DNA of 64,000 nucleotides from Lachnospiraceae bacterium UBA3689 (GTDB lineage Bacteria; Bacillota; Clostridia; Lachnospirales; Lachnospiraceae), in the NCBI GenBank assembly GCA_002371465.1, contig DFIU01000015.1, positions 23,968-87,967 on the forward strand. Reading direction: 5' to 3'. Under the pieces are notes generated by a model. That model searched no databases and was not told where the DNA came from. It saw only the letters and a program-made list of their open reading frames with translations. Below, in pieces: positions 33,959-42,675 of the stretch. The translations under genes were made by a program, and so were the position numbers. Position 1 is the first letter of the stretch. Every line of letters starts with the position of its first letter.

Positions 33959-34581
33959 GAGTGCAGCTTACCTCTACTATGAAATCCCTCAATAAAGTCC
34001 TTGGGGGATTGAAAATAAAGTACCCTCTGACAGGTAAATGCACAACAAAGAAGCAGTCGCATGGTAAAGAGCCGATTCTGAATGAAATAATCACAAATTT
34101 TATATGAGCAATCGGGACTTGATAAAAAGATTTCAAGCAGAGAAGGTATATAAAGAGGACTGATAAGAAATAATGTTCGTTAAAAAGCAGTGATGCAAAT
34201 GAAAGAATAGTAGTTTTATTGACCTAAAGAGCAATAACCTGCTTGGATCAGGGATCGTGCGGATTTCAGAGTGAAGGAGCTTTGAGGTCTGCATGATTTT
34301 TTGTGCTGATCAAATTCGGACGCAAGTGCCTTGACCTGTTTTTTCAGAATGATTTCAGATAGTTTCAGACGGATTTTTGAGTGATTAAATATAAATATCA
34401 AGATAAGTGAAGGCTTTGCTATAAGATAAATTGATAGCCAAACATAAGAATTAAAGATTATGCAGAATTTCCGCCAAATGCTAAGATACGAACCATCTTG
34501 AAAACGAGATGGGGATGGAAGAGATAGAAAGCCTTCCCTACCATATCAGATAGAAGCCATGGGAAAGAGAGGTGATTGACA
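33959..34581. other. Gene-free region before metN
   Basis: This AT-rich gap of about 620 bp has no convincing reading frame. Near its 3' end are two short hairpins: CCATCT pairs with AGATGG (about 34492-34511) and GGAAG pairs with CTTCC just after. I looked for SAM-box, T-box and other known methionine leaders and saw none. The promoter of metN is not obvious. Confidence 0.5.
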
Positions 34582-35631
34582 GTGATCGAACTGCAGAACA
34601 TTGTCAAATCATTCCGGGACGGAGGAGAGAAGCAGGTCGACGCCGTTAAGAATGTATCGGTGACGATCAACGACGGTGAAATCTTCGGCATCATCGGATT
34701 TTCCGGTGCGGGAAAGTCCACATTAGTACGCTGCATCAACCTGCTGGGGAGACCGACCTCCGGAACGGTGAAAATAGACGGAGTGGATATCACGGCATTA
34801 TCCGCCAGGGAACTTCGGGAAGAGCGGAAAAAGATCGGCATGATCTTTCAGCATTTCAACCTGATGCCCTCAAGGACAGTTGCCGGAAATATCGCATTTC
34901 CGCTTAAGCATAGCGGTCTGACCAAAGAAGAGGTGATCGCCAAGGTCAGAGAGCTTCTGGCTCTGGTGGATCTTTCCGATAAGGAAAATGCCTACCCTTC
35001 GGAATTGTCCGGCGGGCAGAAACAGAGGGTCGCGATTGCCAGGGCTCTGGCAAATGATCCCAAGATTCTTCTTTCGGACGAGGCGACGTCGGCGCTCGAT
35101 CCGCAGACAACCAACTCCATTTTAGCTCTTTTGAAAAAGCTGAACGCGGAGCTGGGGATCACGATTGTGGTCATTACGCATGAGATGAACGTCATCAAGC
35201 AGATCTGCAATCGGGTCGCTGTTATGGAAAACGGAGAAGTTGTTGAGCAGGGCGATGTCTTTGATATCTTTGCCAATCCCAAGCATACGCTTACGAGAAA
35301 CTTCATTCGGACGACCTCGAATCTTTCCAAAGTGGAGCAGATGGTGGAGGAAGGTCTGCCGGGCGTCGCCCCGCAAAAGGGAGAAGTGCTGACCCGCCTG
35401 TCCTATCGACAGAAGGATGTTTCAGAGCCTCTGATTTCGACTGCGGCGAGACGATTTGATCTGGATGCCAATATCATCCTGGCGGATGTGGAGATTATCG
35501 GCGGAGCGCCGATCGGAGGGACGGTGGTCATTTTCCATGGCGAATCCTCCAAAATCGATCAGGCGATCCAGTATATCCGGGATAAACATGTTGGAGTGGA
35601 GGTGATTAAAGATGCAAGAAACCCTGATTAA
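34582..35631 (+). CDS. metN: Methionine ABC transporter ATP-binding protein (MetN)
   Basis: MetN powers methionine uptake. The 349-aa product has Walker A (FSGAGKST), the signature (LSGGQKQRV), Walker B (LLSDEATSALD) and the switch His (VITHEMNV). A C-terminal NIL domain follows (RFDLDANIILADVEIIGGAPIG), which in E. coli MetN binds methionine and inhibits transport. The GTG at 34582, seven bases after GAGAGGTGA, is the start; a TTG two codons earlier is too close to the ribosome site. It overlaps metI by 20 bp. The order metN-metI-metQ is the standard one. Substrate is inferred from family; D- or L-methionine or related compounds are possible. Confidence 0.95.
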   Translation: MIELQNIVKSFRDGGEKQVDAVKNVSVTINDGEIFGIIGFSGAGKSTLVRCINLLGRPTSGTVKIDGVDITALSARELREERKKIGMIFQHFNLMPSRTVAGNIAFPLKHSGLTKEEVIAKVRELLALVDLSDKENAYPSELSGGQKQRVAIARALANDPKILLSDEATSALDPQTTNSILALLKKLNAELGITIVVITHEMNVIKQICNRVAVMENGEVVEQGDVFDIFANPKHTLTRNFIRTTSNLSKVEQMVEEGLPGVAPQKGEVLTRLSYRQKDVSEPLISTAARRFDLDANIILADVEIIGGAPIGGTVVIFHGESSKIDQAIQYIRDKHVGVEVIKDARNPD

Positions 35632-36292
35632 GCTGATGCCCAACCTGCTCGACAAATTTCCCGATTTCCTGGAAGCCATCCGGGACACTTTCATTATGGT
35701 TGTCTGGGCGGGAGCAATCGGATTTGTCTTAGGTCTGATCTTGGGTATTGTCCTCACGGTGACAAAGCCGGAGGGAATTCTGGAGAACAGAGTCATTTTT
35801 AAGATCATCGATGTGATCACGAACCTGTTCCGATCGATCCCCTTTATCATCCTTCTGACCGCGCTGATGCCCCTGTCCCGCCTGATCATGGGAACGGCGA
35901 TCTATGTAAGGGGCGCTATCGTACCCCTGGTATTCGGATCGGTTCCCTTCTTTACCAGGCAGGTGCAATCGGCTTTGTCCCAGATCGACGAAGGGTTAGT
36001 CGAAGCGGCTGAATCGATGGGCTCTTCCCCCTGGGAGATCATCACGAGAGTGTACCTGAAAGAGAGCATCGGACCCCTGGCGAGAGCGACGACGATCACG
36101 GCGATCAGCCTTTTGGGACTGACCGCGATGGCGGGCGTCGTCGGGGCAGGCGGACTTGGAGATTTCGCCGTCCGCTACGGACATGACCGAAATATGACGG
36201 ACATCACCTGGGCAACCGTGATCATCCTGATCATTGCCGTCAGCGTCATCCAGGCGGTCGGTGATGGAATCGCGAAGCGACACGCCCACTAA
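35612..36292 (+). CDS. metI: Methionine ABC transporter permease (MetI)
   Basis: MetI is the membrane channel of the methionine importer. The 226-aa product has about five membrane helices (FIMVVWAGAIGFVLGLILG first) and the ATPase-docking loop EAAESMGSSPWEIITRVYLKE-like between helices. The C-terminal block LLGLTAMAGVVGAGGLGDFAVRYG is typical of MetI. It overlaps the end of metN, and metQ follows after 179 bp. Confidence 0.95.
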   Translation: MQETLIKLMPNLLDKFPDFLEAIRDTFIMVVWAGAIGFVLGLILGIVLTVTKPEGILENRVIFKIIDVITNLFRSIPFIILLTALMPLSRLIMGTAIYVRGAIVPLVFGSVPFFTRQVQSALSQIDEGLVEAAESMGSSPWEIITRVYLKESIGPLARATTITAISLLGLTAMAGVVGAGGLGDFAVRYGHDRNMTDITWATVIILIIAVSVIQAVGDGIAKRHAH

Positions 36293-36471
36293 ATGAGTGT
36301 TGGATGAGCTTACCGCCATCATTCGGAATAGGACGCTAAGTTTTTCTAAAATAAGAGCGGGTAACAGATGCTAATAAAGATAGATACAGTAAGAAACAGT
36401 CCGGTTTTAAGTAATTATCAAACATAAATTGACAACTGAAATGAGTTGAAAGATTAGAGGAGGACCACCTT

Positions 36472-37410
36472 ATGAAGAAGAGATTTTTAACAGCAGTAGC
36501 GGGAACGATCCTTGCGGCAGGCTTACTTGTCGGCTGCGGCGCGGCGGACAAGGCAGCGGATAAAGCGGCAAATGGAGCTGCATCGGTCGCAGAGGCAGCC
36601 GGATCAGTTGCGGACCAGGCAGCGGCAGTTGATTTTAAGGCAGATCCGATTGATTTAAAGATCGGCGTCGTCGGAGCGATTTATGACGATCTCTGGAAGC
36701 CGGCTGTCGACCAGCTGGCAAAGCAGGGCATCAACCTGGAAATTACCCAGTTCTCCGATTATGTGACCCCCAACAACGCGCTGGCAAATGGGGAAGTTGA
36801 TCTGAACGCATTCCAGCACCAGATCTATTTACAGTCGGAAATTGACCAGTACAACTACGAACTGACCAACATTGGCAATACCTTTATCATTCCGCTCAAC
36901 GTCTACTCCACCAAGATTTCATCTCTGGATGAACTCAAGGACGGCGATACGATTGCCGTTCCCAATGATCCGACCAACGAAGGTCGTGCCCTGAAGGTGC
37001 TGGCTGCGGCAGGTGTGATCAAGCTCAAGGACAACGATAACTTTAATCCCAATCTGGAGGACATCGAGTCCTACACCAAGGACGTCAAGATCGAGGAGCT
37101 GGCGGCAAATACGATCCCATCCACACTTCCGGATGTGACGGCAGCGGTTGTCAACGGCAACTACGCCCTGGATTTTGGTCTTAAGACCGAGGAAGCGATC
37201 TACAAGGACTCCGTTCTTGATCAGGAAGAGTACTGGAACCTGATCGCGGCAAGAACCAAGGACCTCTCCGATCCGAGACTGGTGGCAGCTTATGACGCAG
37301 TCGTCAAGGCTTTCCAGTCCGACGCGACCAATGAGATTTTTAAGAAGGATTACGACGGCTACTTCATCGCGGAAGGTTGGGATCAGGACCGCCTCGCGGA
37401 TTATAAGTAA
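36472..37410 (+). CDS. metQ: Methionine-binding lipoprotein (MetQ/NlpA family)
   Basis: This 312-aa extracytoplasmic binding protein has a lipobox (LLVGCG, Cys near residue 22), an Ala/Asp/Lys spacer, and the NlpA-family domain: KIGVVGAIYDDLW at the start, ITQFSDYVTPNNALANGEVDLNAFQHQ, and VPNDPTNEGRALKVLAAAG. Methionine-binding residues cannot all be checked by eye. It is preceded by AGAGGAGG. The 179-bp gap from metI suggests separate control of level, although no good promoter is seen. A terminator-like hairpin follows. Confidence 0.95.
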   Translation: MKKRFLTAVAGTILAAGLLVGCGAADKAADKAANGAASVAEAAGSVADQAAAVDFKADPIDLKIGVVGAIYDDLWKPAVDQLAKQGINLEITQFSDYVTPNNALANGEVDLNAFQHQIYLQSEIDQYNYELTNIGNTFIIPLNVYSTKISSLDELKDGDTIAVPNDPTNEGRALKVLAAAGVIKLKDNDNFNPNLEDIESYTKDVKIEELAANTIPSTLPDVTAAVVNGNYALDFGLKTEEAIYKDSVLDQEEYWNLIAARTKDLSDPRLVAAYDAVVKAFQSDATNEIFKKDYDGYFIAEGWDQDRLADYK

Positions 37411-37438
37411 ATAGCAGCGGTATCGGCGGAGCCGATTC

Positions 37439-37474
37439 ACCCGTCCGGGGCGGACCAGCCACGGGCGGGTTTTC
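37439..37474 (+). terminator. Possible terminator after metQ
   Basis: ACCCGTCC (37439) pairs with GGGCGGGT (37463-37470), with one G-T pair, followed by TTT. It may only partly block read-through into the aminotransferase gene. Confidence 0.55.
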
Positions 37475-37494
37475 AAGATAAGGAGCAAGCGGAT

Positions 37495-38664
37495 ATGAGA
37501 CCACTATCTGACAGAACCGGTACATTTACAGACTCCGTCATCAGAAGAATGACCAGAGTCTCCAGCAAATACGGGGCGGTCAACCTCTCCCAGGGTTTTC
37601 CGGACTTTGATCCGCCCCGGGCGATTTTGGACCGGCTCAAGGAAGTTGCGGATGAGGATTACAACCAGTATTCAATCACCTGGGGAGCGAAAGATACCAG
37701 AGATGCCCTGGCAGCCAAGGAGTCCCGGCTGATGGACTTTCCCATCGACCCGGAAACGGAGATCGTCATCACCTGTGGGGGAACCGAGGCGATGATGGCA
37801 GCCATGATGACTGTCTGCAACCCGGGGGATAAGGTCGCGATTTTCTCGCCTTTTTACGAAAATTATGGCGCTGATACCATTTTATCCGGGGCAGAGCCTG
37901 TCTATATTCCTTTGGTTCCGCCGGAATATGACTTTGATCCGGAGTTGCTGGAGCAGGCATTTCGGGAGGGGGCGAAAGCACTCATCCTCTGCAATCCGTC
38001 CAATCCCTGTGGGAAGGTCTTCACCCTGGAAGAGATGGACACGATCGCCGATATCGTTAAAAAGTATGATGCCTATGTGGTGACGGACGAAGTCTATGAA
38101 CATATCGTCTACGAGCCGAATCAGATGATCTACATGGCTTCCCTGCCGGGGATGCGGGAGCGGACCATTTCCTGCGGCTCTCTGTCAAAGACCTATTCCA
38201 TCACGGGCTGGAGATTGGGCTATACGATTGCGCCGGAAGCGATCACGGATCGGATTCGCAAGGTCCACGATTTTCTGACCGTGGGAGCGGCGCATCCCCT
38301 GCAGGAGGCGATTGTGACCGGACTTCAGTTCGGGCAGGACTATTATGACGATTTACTTGCCGTCTATACCAAAAAGAGGGATCTCTTCCTAAAGGGCTTG
38401 GATGATGCCGGCATCGTCCACAACGTGCCGGAGGGCGCTTACTATGTCATGGTGGATATCTCCGAATGGGGCTATGAGAGCGATCTGGAATTTTGCTATG
38501 ACCTGGCTAAACATGTCGGGGTCGGCGCGGTTCCGGGGTCCAGCTTTTTCCATGAACCGGTCAACCACCTGATCCGCTTCCATTTTGCAAAGAAGGATGA
38601 GACTTTGAAGGAAGCTCTTTCAAGGCTGCAGGACATACGGAAGAAGATGCCGGTAAAAAAGTAA
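37495..38664 (+). CDS. Class I/II PLP-dependent aminotransferase
   Basis: The 389-aa fold-type I aminotransferase has NLSQGFPDFDPP near the N-terminus, NPSNPCGKVF, DEVYEHIVYE and the PLP-binding lysine in SLSKTYSITGWRLGY. RFHFAKKDE near the end supplies the carboxylate-binding Arg. It resembles the methionine/kynurenine aminotransferase branch (MtnE/YbdL-like), which accepts methionine and aromatic or branched amino acids. It begins 84 bp after metQ, after a hairpin, with AAGGAGCAAG before the ATG. The M20 gene follows 10 bp later. With the hydroxy-acid dehydrogenase after it, it would give 2-keto acids for reduction. Confidence 0.93.
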   Translation: MRPLSDRTGTFTDSVIRRMTRVSSKYGAVNLSQGFPDFDPPRAILDRLKEVADEDYNQYSITWGAKDTRDALAAKESRLMDFPIDPETEIVITCGGTEAMMAAMMTVCNPGDKVAIFSPFYENYGADTILSGAEPVYIPLVPPEYDFDPELLEQAFREGAKALILCNPSNPCGKVFTLEEMDTIADIVKKYDAYVVTDEVYEHIVYEPNQMIYMASLPGMRERTISCGSLSKTYSITGWRLGYTIAPEAITDRIRKVHDFLTVGAAHPLQEAIVTGLQFGQDYYDDLLAVYTKKRDLFLKGLDDAGIVHNVPEGAYYVMVDISEWGYESDLEFCYDLAKHVGVGAVPGSSFFHEPVNHLIRFHFAKKDETLKEALSRLQDIRKKMPVKK

Positions 38665-38674
38665 GGATTTGATC

Positions 38675-39913
38675 ATGAAGGATAGCATATATCAAAAGGT
38701 TGCTGGATTAGCGCAGCAAAAGAAGGAGCAGGTTATCCTGCTTAGGCGGGATTTTCATGCCCATCCGGAACTGTCTTTGAAGGAGTTTCGGACGACACAA
38801 AAAATTGAAGAGGAGCTGGACCGGCTGGGGATTGAGCATTTCAAGGTGTCGGAAACCGGCGTGATCGGCGTCTTAAAGGGAAAAGCTAAGGAAAAAGATC
38901 AGGTTGGGGACCATGCGGTGATTGCCCTGAGGGCGGACGTGGATGCTCTGCCGATCTGTGAGGCAAATGAGACTGACTATAAGTCGCAGGCAGACGGCGT
39001 CATGCATGCCTGCGGTCACGATTCCCATACGGCTATGCTGCTGGGAGCAGCCTCTGTGTTAAAAGAGATGGAAGGTGATTTCTCCGGCACGGTGCGGTTT
39101 CTCTTTCAGCCCGCGGAGGAGATCGGAGCAGGCGGTAAGATTTTCCGGAAGGAAAAGGAGCGAACCCTGGCAGATGCCCAACGGGTCTTTGGAATTCACT
39201 GCGCGCCGGACCTGCAGTCGGGACTGATCGGGGTGACGCCCGGCATCAACAACGCCAGCGTGGATCATTTTACGATTCGAGTTCAGGGCAAGTCAGCCCA
39301 TGTCTGTATACCGGAAAAGGGCGTGGATGCCCTTTACATCGGCAGTCAGATTGTGGCTGCCCTGCAGGGGATCGTCTCAAGGGAGACGTCGCCTGTCGAA
39401 CCGGTGGTCATTGGGGTAGGCAGATTTGAAGCCGGCAGCGCCTACAACATCATCGCGGAGTCGGCGGAACTTGAAGGCACGACCAGAAATGTTTCCAAGG
39501 AAAATCGCGAGAAAGTGAACCGCCTCGTGACCGAGACAGCAAAGAGCATTGCAGCCCTCTACGGAGGCTCCGCGGAAGTAGAATGGGAGGACTTTGCCCT
39601 TCCCCTGATCAATCCCGCTCAGATCTGTCAGGAAGTTTCCCAGGTGGTTGACCTGACCCTGGGAGAGGGACATGTCAAATCGGACCGCGTCGTGTCGCTT
39701 TCGGGGGATGATTTTTCGGAGTATCAGGAGGAAGTACCGGGCGTCTACGCCTATCTGGGTGTCGGCAATCCCAAGGTTCCCGGAACGCAAAATGCGCTGC
39801 ACACGGTCAACTTTGGAATCGATGAGGACGCCCTGACACTTGGAGTCAGCGCCTACGCTGCCTATACCCTCTGGTGGCTAAATGAGGGCTATGCCAATTT
39901 GCCCAGACAATAA
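38675..39913 (+). CDS. M20 family metallo-amidohydrolase (N-acyl amino acid deacylase type)
   Basis: The 412-aa product belongs to M20D (HipO/AmaA/YxeP-type) amidohydrolases. It has HAHPELSLKEFRTTQKIEEEL, metal ligands in MHACGHDSHTAMLLG, the catalytic/ligand Glu in QPAEEIGAGG, and GKSAHVCIPEKG in the dimerisation domain. It probably releases an amino acid from an N-acyl derivative. A TTG two codons earlier is possible; AAGGAT precedes the ATG at 38675. It lies 10 bp after the aminotransferase gene, so the deacylated amino acid could be the transamination substrate. It is followed by the 380-bp degenerate repeat array. Confidence 0.92.
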   Translation: MKDSIYQKVAGLAQQKKEQVILLRRDFHAHPELSLKEFRTTQKIEEELDRLGIEHFKVSETGVIGVLKGKAKEKDQVGDHAVIALRADVDALPICEANETDYKSQADGVMHACGHDSHTAMLLGAASVLKEMEGDFSGTVRFLFQPAEEIGAGGKIFRKEKERTLADAQRVFGIHCAPDLQSGLIGVTPGINNASVDHFTIRVQGKSAHVCIPEKGVDALYIGSQIVAALQGIVSRETSPVEPVVIGVGRFEAGSAYNIIAESAELEGTTRNVSKENREKVNRLVTETAKSIAALYGGSAEVEWEDFALPLINPAQICQEVSQVVDLTLGEGHVKSDRVVSLSGDDFSEYQEEVPGVYAYLGVGNPKVPGTQNALHTVNFGIDEDALTLGVSAYAAYTLWWLNEGYANLPRQ

Positions 39914-39939
39914 AATTTGAGAAAATTAGGATAAATTTG

Positions 39940-40320
39940 GATCGCTTGGCATAAGGTCGAGAAGGTAGAAATTGACTTAAAACTTCAGGATTAAGATGGG
40001 AAGTTAAGAATAGACCTGAAATACCAGGGATAAGAGTGAGAAGCTGGCAATAAAACTTGAAACATCAAGATTTTGATTAGGTAATTGGAAAAAGATTGAA
40101 CCTTCAGAATGAAAACGAGAAGTTGATAACGGTGTGAAAACTTCAGTAAGCAGATTGAGAGTGAAGCGTCGAGAACAGGGTTAAGTGGTTTAGAATAAGC
40201 TTAAAAAGCAGGACAAAGGTTGAGAAGCTTGGAATAGGCATAAACCGTCAGGAATGATCTTGGGAAGTTGAGAATAGACCTGAACCGCCAGGAAAAGGCT
40301 GAGATGGTTGAGATAAAAGG
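39940..40320 (+). repeat. Degenerate tandem array of about 39-bp units
   Basis: About ten imperfect units fill the whole gap between the M20 gene and the dehydrogenase gene. Each has the form GAGAAGTTGGAATAGAC, then TTGAAACTTCAGGAT, with gaps or substitutions. AAGTTRAGAATAGACCTGAA occurs almost unchanged at 40001-40020 and 40265-40284, 264 bp apart. Unit lengths vary from about 32 to 41 bp. The plus strand is rich in A and G and has stops in every frame, so it is not a repeated peptide. It lacks the constant repeats and unique spacers of a CRISPR. No promoter for the next gene is obvious within it. Confidence 0.75.
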
Positions 40321-40328
40321 AGGCAAGT

Positions 40329-41288
40329 ATGAGTGATTTTAAGGTGGGTATTATCGGTGTTGGGCATGTCGGTGCACACGTTCTCTATACCCTGGCGTTG
40401 CAGGGGTTGGCGGATGAATTTGTCCTGGTGGATCTGGACAGCAATCTCCGCAAGGTCCGGTCGGAGCGGCGGGACGTGCTTGACAGCACGGAATTCTTGC
40501 CGCACCCGGTTAAAATTAAAGTCGGTGATTTTTCTGACCTGAGCGATTGTGATGTGCTGATTCATGCTGTCGGTGATATTATGAGTTTAAAGGGGACGCA
40601 CACCAGGCTGACCGAGATGGAGTTCAACATGCACGCCATTTACAGTTATGCGAACCAGCTGAAGGCTTCCGGGTTTAAGGGGATTCTGATCAATATTTCC
40701 AATCCCTGCGACGTCATCACCAAGTGGCTGGACGACCTGCTGGATCTGCCTGCTGGTCATGTGCTGGGGACTGGAACGGGGCTTGATACGGCAAGACTGA
40801 AGATTCGCCTGCAGGAACAGACCGGCGTCGATGTCAAGTCGATCACCGCCTATATGATCGGGGAACACGGCAGTGCCCAGATTACGCCCTGGAGTGCCTG
40901 CACCTTTGGAGGTCTGTCACTTAAGGAGGCGGCAAAGACGGATGAGCGTTTCCGTTTTGACTTGTCCGAAATGGAGCGGAGCGCAAGAGAAGGCGGTTGG
41001 GAGACCTATAACGGCAAGTTCTGTACGGAGTACGCGATCGCCCTGACCGCCGCCCGTCTGATGAAAGCCGTCCGTTATGATGAACATGCCATCCTTCCGG
41101 TCTCCTGTCGATTAAAGGGAGAATACGGCGAAAGCGGTATCTTTGCCGGGGTTCCGGCAAGAGTAGGCAGGACCGGTGTGGAGCGGGTCCTGGAACTGCC
41201 TTTGACTAACCAGGAGGCGGATCGCTTTCGTATGTGCTGCCAGGGAATTCGGGAGAATTTTGAAGCTTCTAAGTCTTTATTTAGATAA
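40329..41288 (+). CDS. L-2-hydroxyisocaproate dehydrogenase-type 2-hydroxyacid dehydrogenase
   Basis: The 319-aa NAD-dependent enzyme has the lactate/malate dehydrogenase fold: IGVGHVGAHVLYTLALQG cofactor loop, NISNPCDVIT, GTGTGLDTARLK and the catalytic His in IGEHGSAQ. The substrate-specificity loop (GDIMSLKGTHTRLTEMEFN) differs from true lactate and malate dehydrogenases. It resembles the loop of Weissella L-HicDH, which reduces branched and aromatic 2-oxo acids. It stands after the aminotransferase and M20 genes, so it would convert 2-oxo acids from amino acids to 2-hydroxy acids. The array upstream separates it from them, so co-transcription is uncertain. An AAGGAGGC ribosome site precedes the ATG. 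Confidence 0.9.
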   Translation: MSDFKVGIIGVGHVGAHVLYTLALQGLADEFVLVDLDSNLRKVRSERRDVLDSTEFLPHPVKIKVGDFSDLSDCDVLIHAVGDIMSLKGTHTRLTEMEFNMHAIYSYANQLKASGFKGILINISNPCDVITKWLDDLLDLPAGHVLGTGTGLDTARLKIRLQEQTGVDVKSITAYMIGEHGSAQITPWSACTFGGLSLKEAAKTDERFRFDLSEMERSAREGGWETYNGKFCTEYAIALTAARLMKAVRYDEHAILPVSCRLKGEYGESGIFAGVPARVGRTGVERVLELPLTNQEADRFRMCCQGIRENFEASKSLFR

Positions 41289-41439
41289 ACCGTAAATTCT
41301 TTTGTTAAGGATCGCGGTAAGAATGAAAAGCTGTACAGGCGGATCTTTCTTCCTGTAAAGTGACCGCTTTAGAAATAACCACCTCTTAAAGGCAGAAATT
41401 CGGATTGGGTTAGCAAAAGGAGAGGTTTGTATCAGATCA

Positions 41440-41491
41440 TCCGGCAACTGATACCGGGGATTTTGACAGATGGTCCGGTAAGTGATACCGG
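41440..41491. promoter_or_regulatory. Two palindromic operator-like sites upstream of lysR
   Basis: TCCGGCAACTGATACCGG (41440-41457) and TCCGGTAAGTGATACCGG (41474-41491) are near-identical, 34 bp apart. The second is a perfect palindrome (CCGGTA, 5-bp centre, TACCGG). They flank a TTGACA box (41463). They may bind the LysR protein encoded just downstream. Confidence 0.7.
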
Positions 41492-41559
41492 CAGCGTGCG
41501 CCGATCGTTGAGTATGATTGGACAGGCTGAAGTTTACAGAGCATGAAGGAGGCGCAACT

Positions 41560-42510
41560 ATGACCTTACAACAGCTGCAGCAGGTGATTATGATAGCGGA
41601 CTGTGGATCGATGAATGAGGCCGCCAAGCGGCTCTATGTCTCTCAGCCCAATCTGTCCGCTGTTGTAAAGGAACTGGAAAAAGAGATTGGTCTGACGATC
41701 TTTCTTCGCTCGAACCGGGGAATCCAGATTACGCCGGAGGGCAAGCAGTTCATCGGCTACGCGCGCCAGGTGGCGGAGCAGTATTCACTTTTGGAAAACA
41801 GATATATCGGCAGGGAGAACAAAAGGATCTTTTCCGTCTCCGCCCAGCACTACAGCTTTGCCGTCAAAGCCTTTGTGGAGACGGTCAAGCGGGTCGGGAT
41901 GGACAAGTACGAATTTGCCATGCATGAGACCAGGACGCATACCGTGATCGACAATGTCCGCAACATGACCTCGGAGATCGGAGTTCTGTATCTGTCGGAT
42001 TTTAACGCCAAGGTCCTCCATAAGATATTTAAGGAAAATAACCTGATCTTTACCGAGCTGTTTGCCTGTGATACCTATGTCTACCTATGGAAACATCATC
42101 CGCTCGCCGGGCGGAAATCCATCTCGATGAACGATCTGAAAGAGTACCCCTGTCTTGCCTTTGAGCAGGGAAGCGCCAACTCGTTTTACTACGCGGAGGA
42201 GATGAAGAGTACCTACGAGTATGAAAAGATTATCAAGGGCGATGATCGCGCGACCATGCTGAACCTGATGGTGGGACTGAACGGCTACACCCTTTGCTCC
42301 GGGATCATCAGTGAGGAGTTAAACGGAGGTGACTATATCACGGTTCCTCTTAAGCGCTCGGAGAATGAAAAGATGCATATTGGCTTTCTCAGGCACAGAG
42401 ACGGAAAACTCTCCGACCTGGGAGAGATTTATGTGGAAGAGCTGGTCAGGCTGGCGGATCCGGATATGGTCACCTTTACCGATGAGATTAAGAAGAAGTA
42501 CAGTGTGTAA
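41560..42510 (+). CDS. LysR family transcriptional regulator
   Basis: The 316-aa product has the LysR winged helix-turn-helix (QQLQQVIMIADCGSMNEAAKRLYVSQPNLSAVVKELE, given here as two overlapping stretches of the fold) and the LRSNRGIQITPEGKQFIGYA hinge. A periplasmic-binding-type effector domain follows. The effector is unknown. The ATG at 41560 follows AAGGAGGCG. Two CCGG-type palindromes lie 70-120 bp upstream, so autoregulation is likely. Its position next to the 2-hydroxyacid and methionine genes suggests that it controls amino-acid or keto-acid metabolism, although the exporter downstream is also a candidate. Confidence 0.9.
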   Translation: MTLQQLQQVIMIADCGSMNEAAKRLYVSQPNLSAVVKELEKEIGLTIFLRSNRGIQITPEGKQFIGYARQVAEQYSLLENRYIGRENKRIFSVSAQHYSFAVKAFVETVKRVGMDKYEFAMHETRTHTVIDNVRNMTSEIGVLYLSDFNAKVLHKIFKENNLIFTELFACDTYVYLWKHHPLAGRKSISMNDLKEYPCLAFEQGSANSFYYAEEMKSTYEYEKIIKGDDRATMLNLMVGLNGYTLCSGIISEELNGGDYITVPLKRSENEKMHIGFLRHRDGKLSDLGEIYVEELVRLADPDMVTFTDEIKKKYSV

Positions 42511-42675
42511 AACGCCGGACTTCTTTTTTTACATAATTATATATTTTTTATGGGATATGGTGGAAGAATTGTCTAAAAGACACTATAATAAAAGGGCTGG
42601 ATTTTAAATTAGAGGGAGATATAGCACATATAGTTGTTCAGAATGATGGAAATAAGATGAACGGGGGTATCTTAC

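Noticed and set aside
34140..34575. SAM riboswitch or T-box upstream of metN
   Set aside because: Methionine genes often have these, and the gap is large enough, but I found no SAM-I core, no T-box sequence and no clear leader terminator. Only two small hairpins are seen near 34492-34560.
39940..40320. CRISPR array
   Set aside because: Units are degenerate along their whole length with no constant repeat and no unique spacers, and no cas genes are in the window.
40329..41288. Annotation as plain lactate or malate dehydrogenase
   Set aside because: The substrate loop lacks the lactate- and malate-type residues and resembles the HicDH loop instead; the neighbouring aminotransferase supports 2-oxo-acid reduction.
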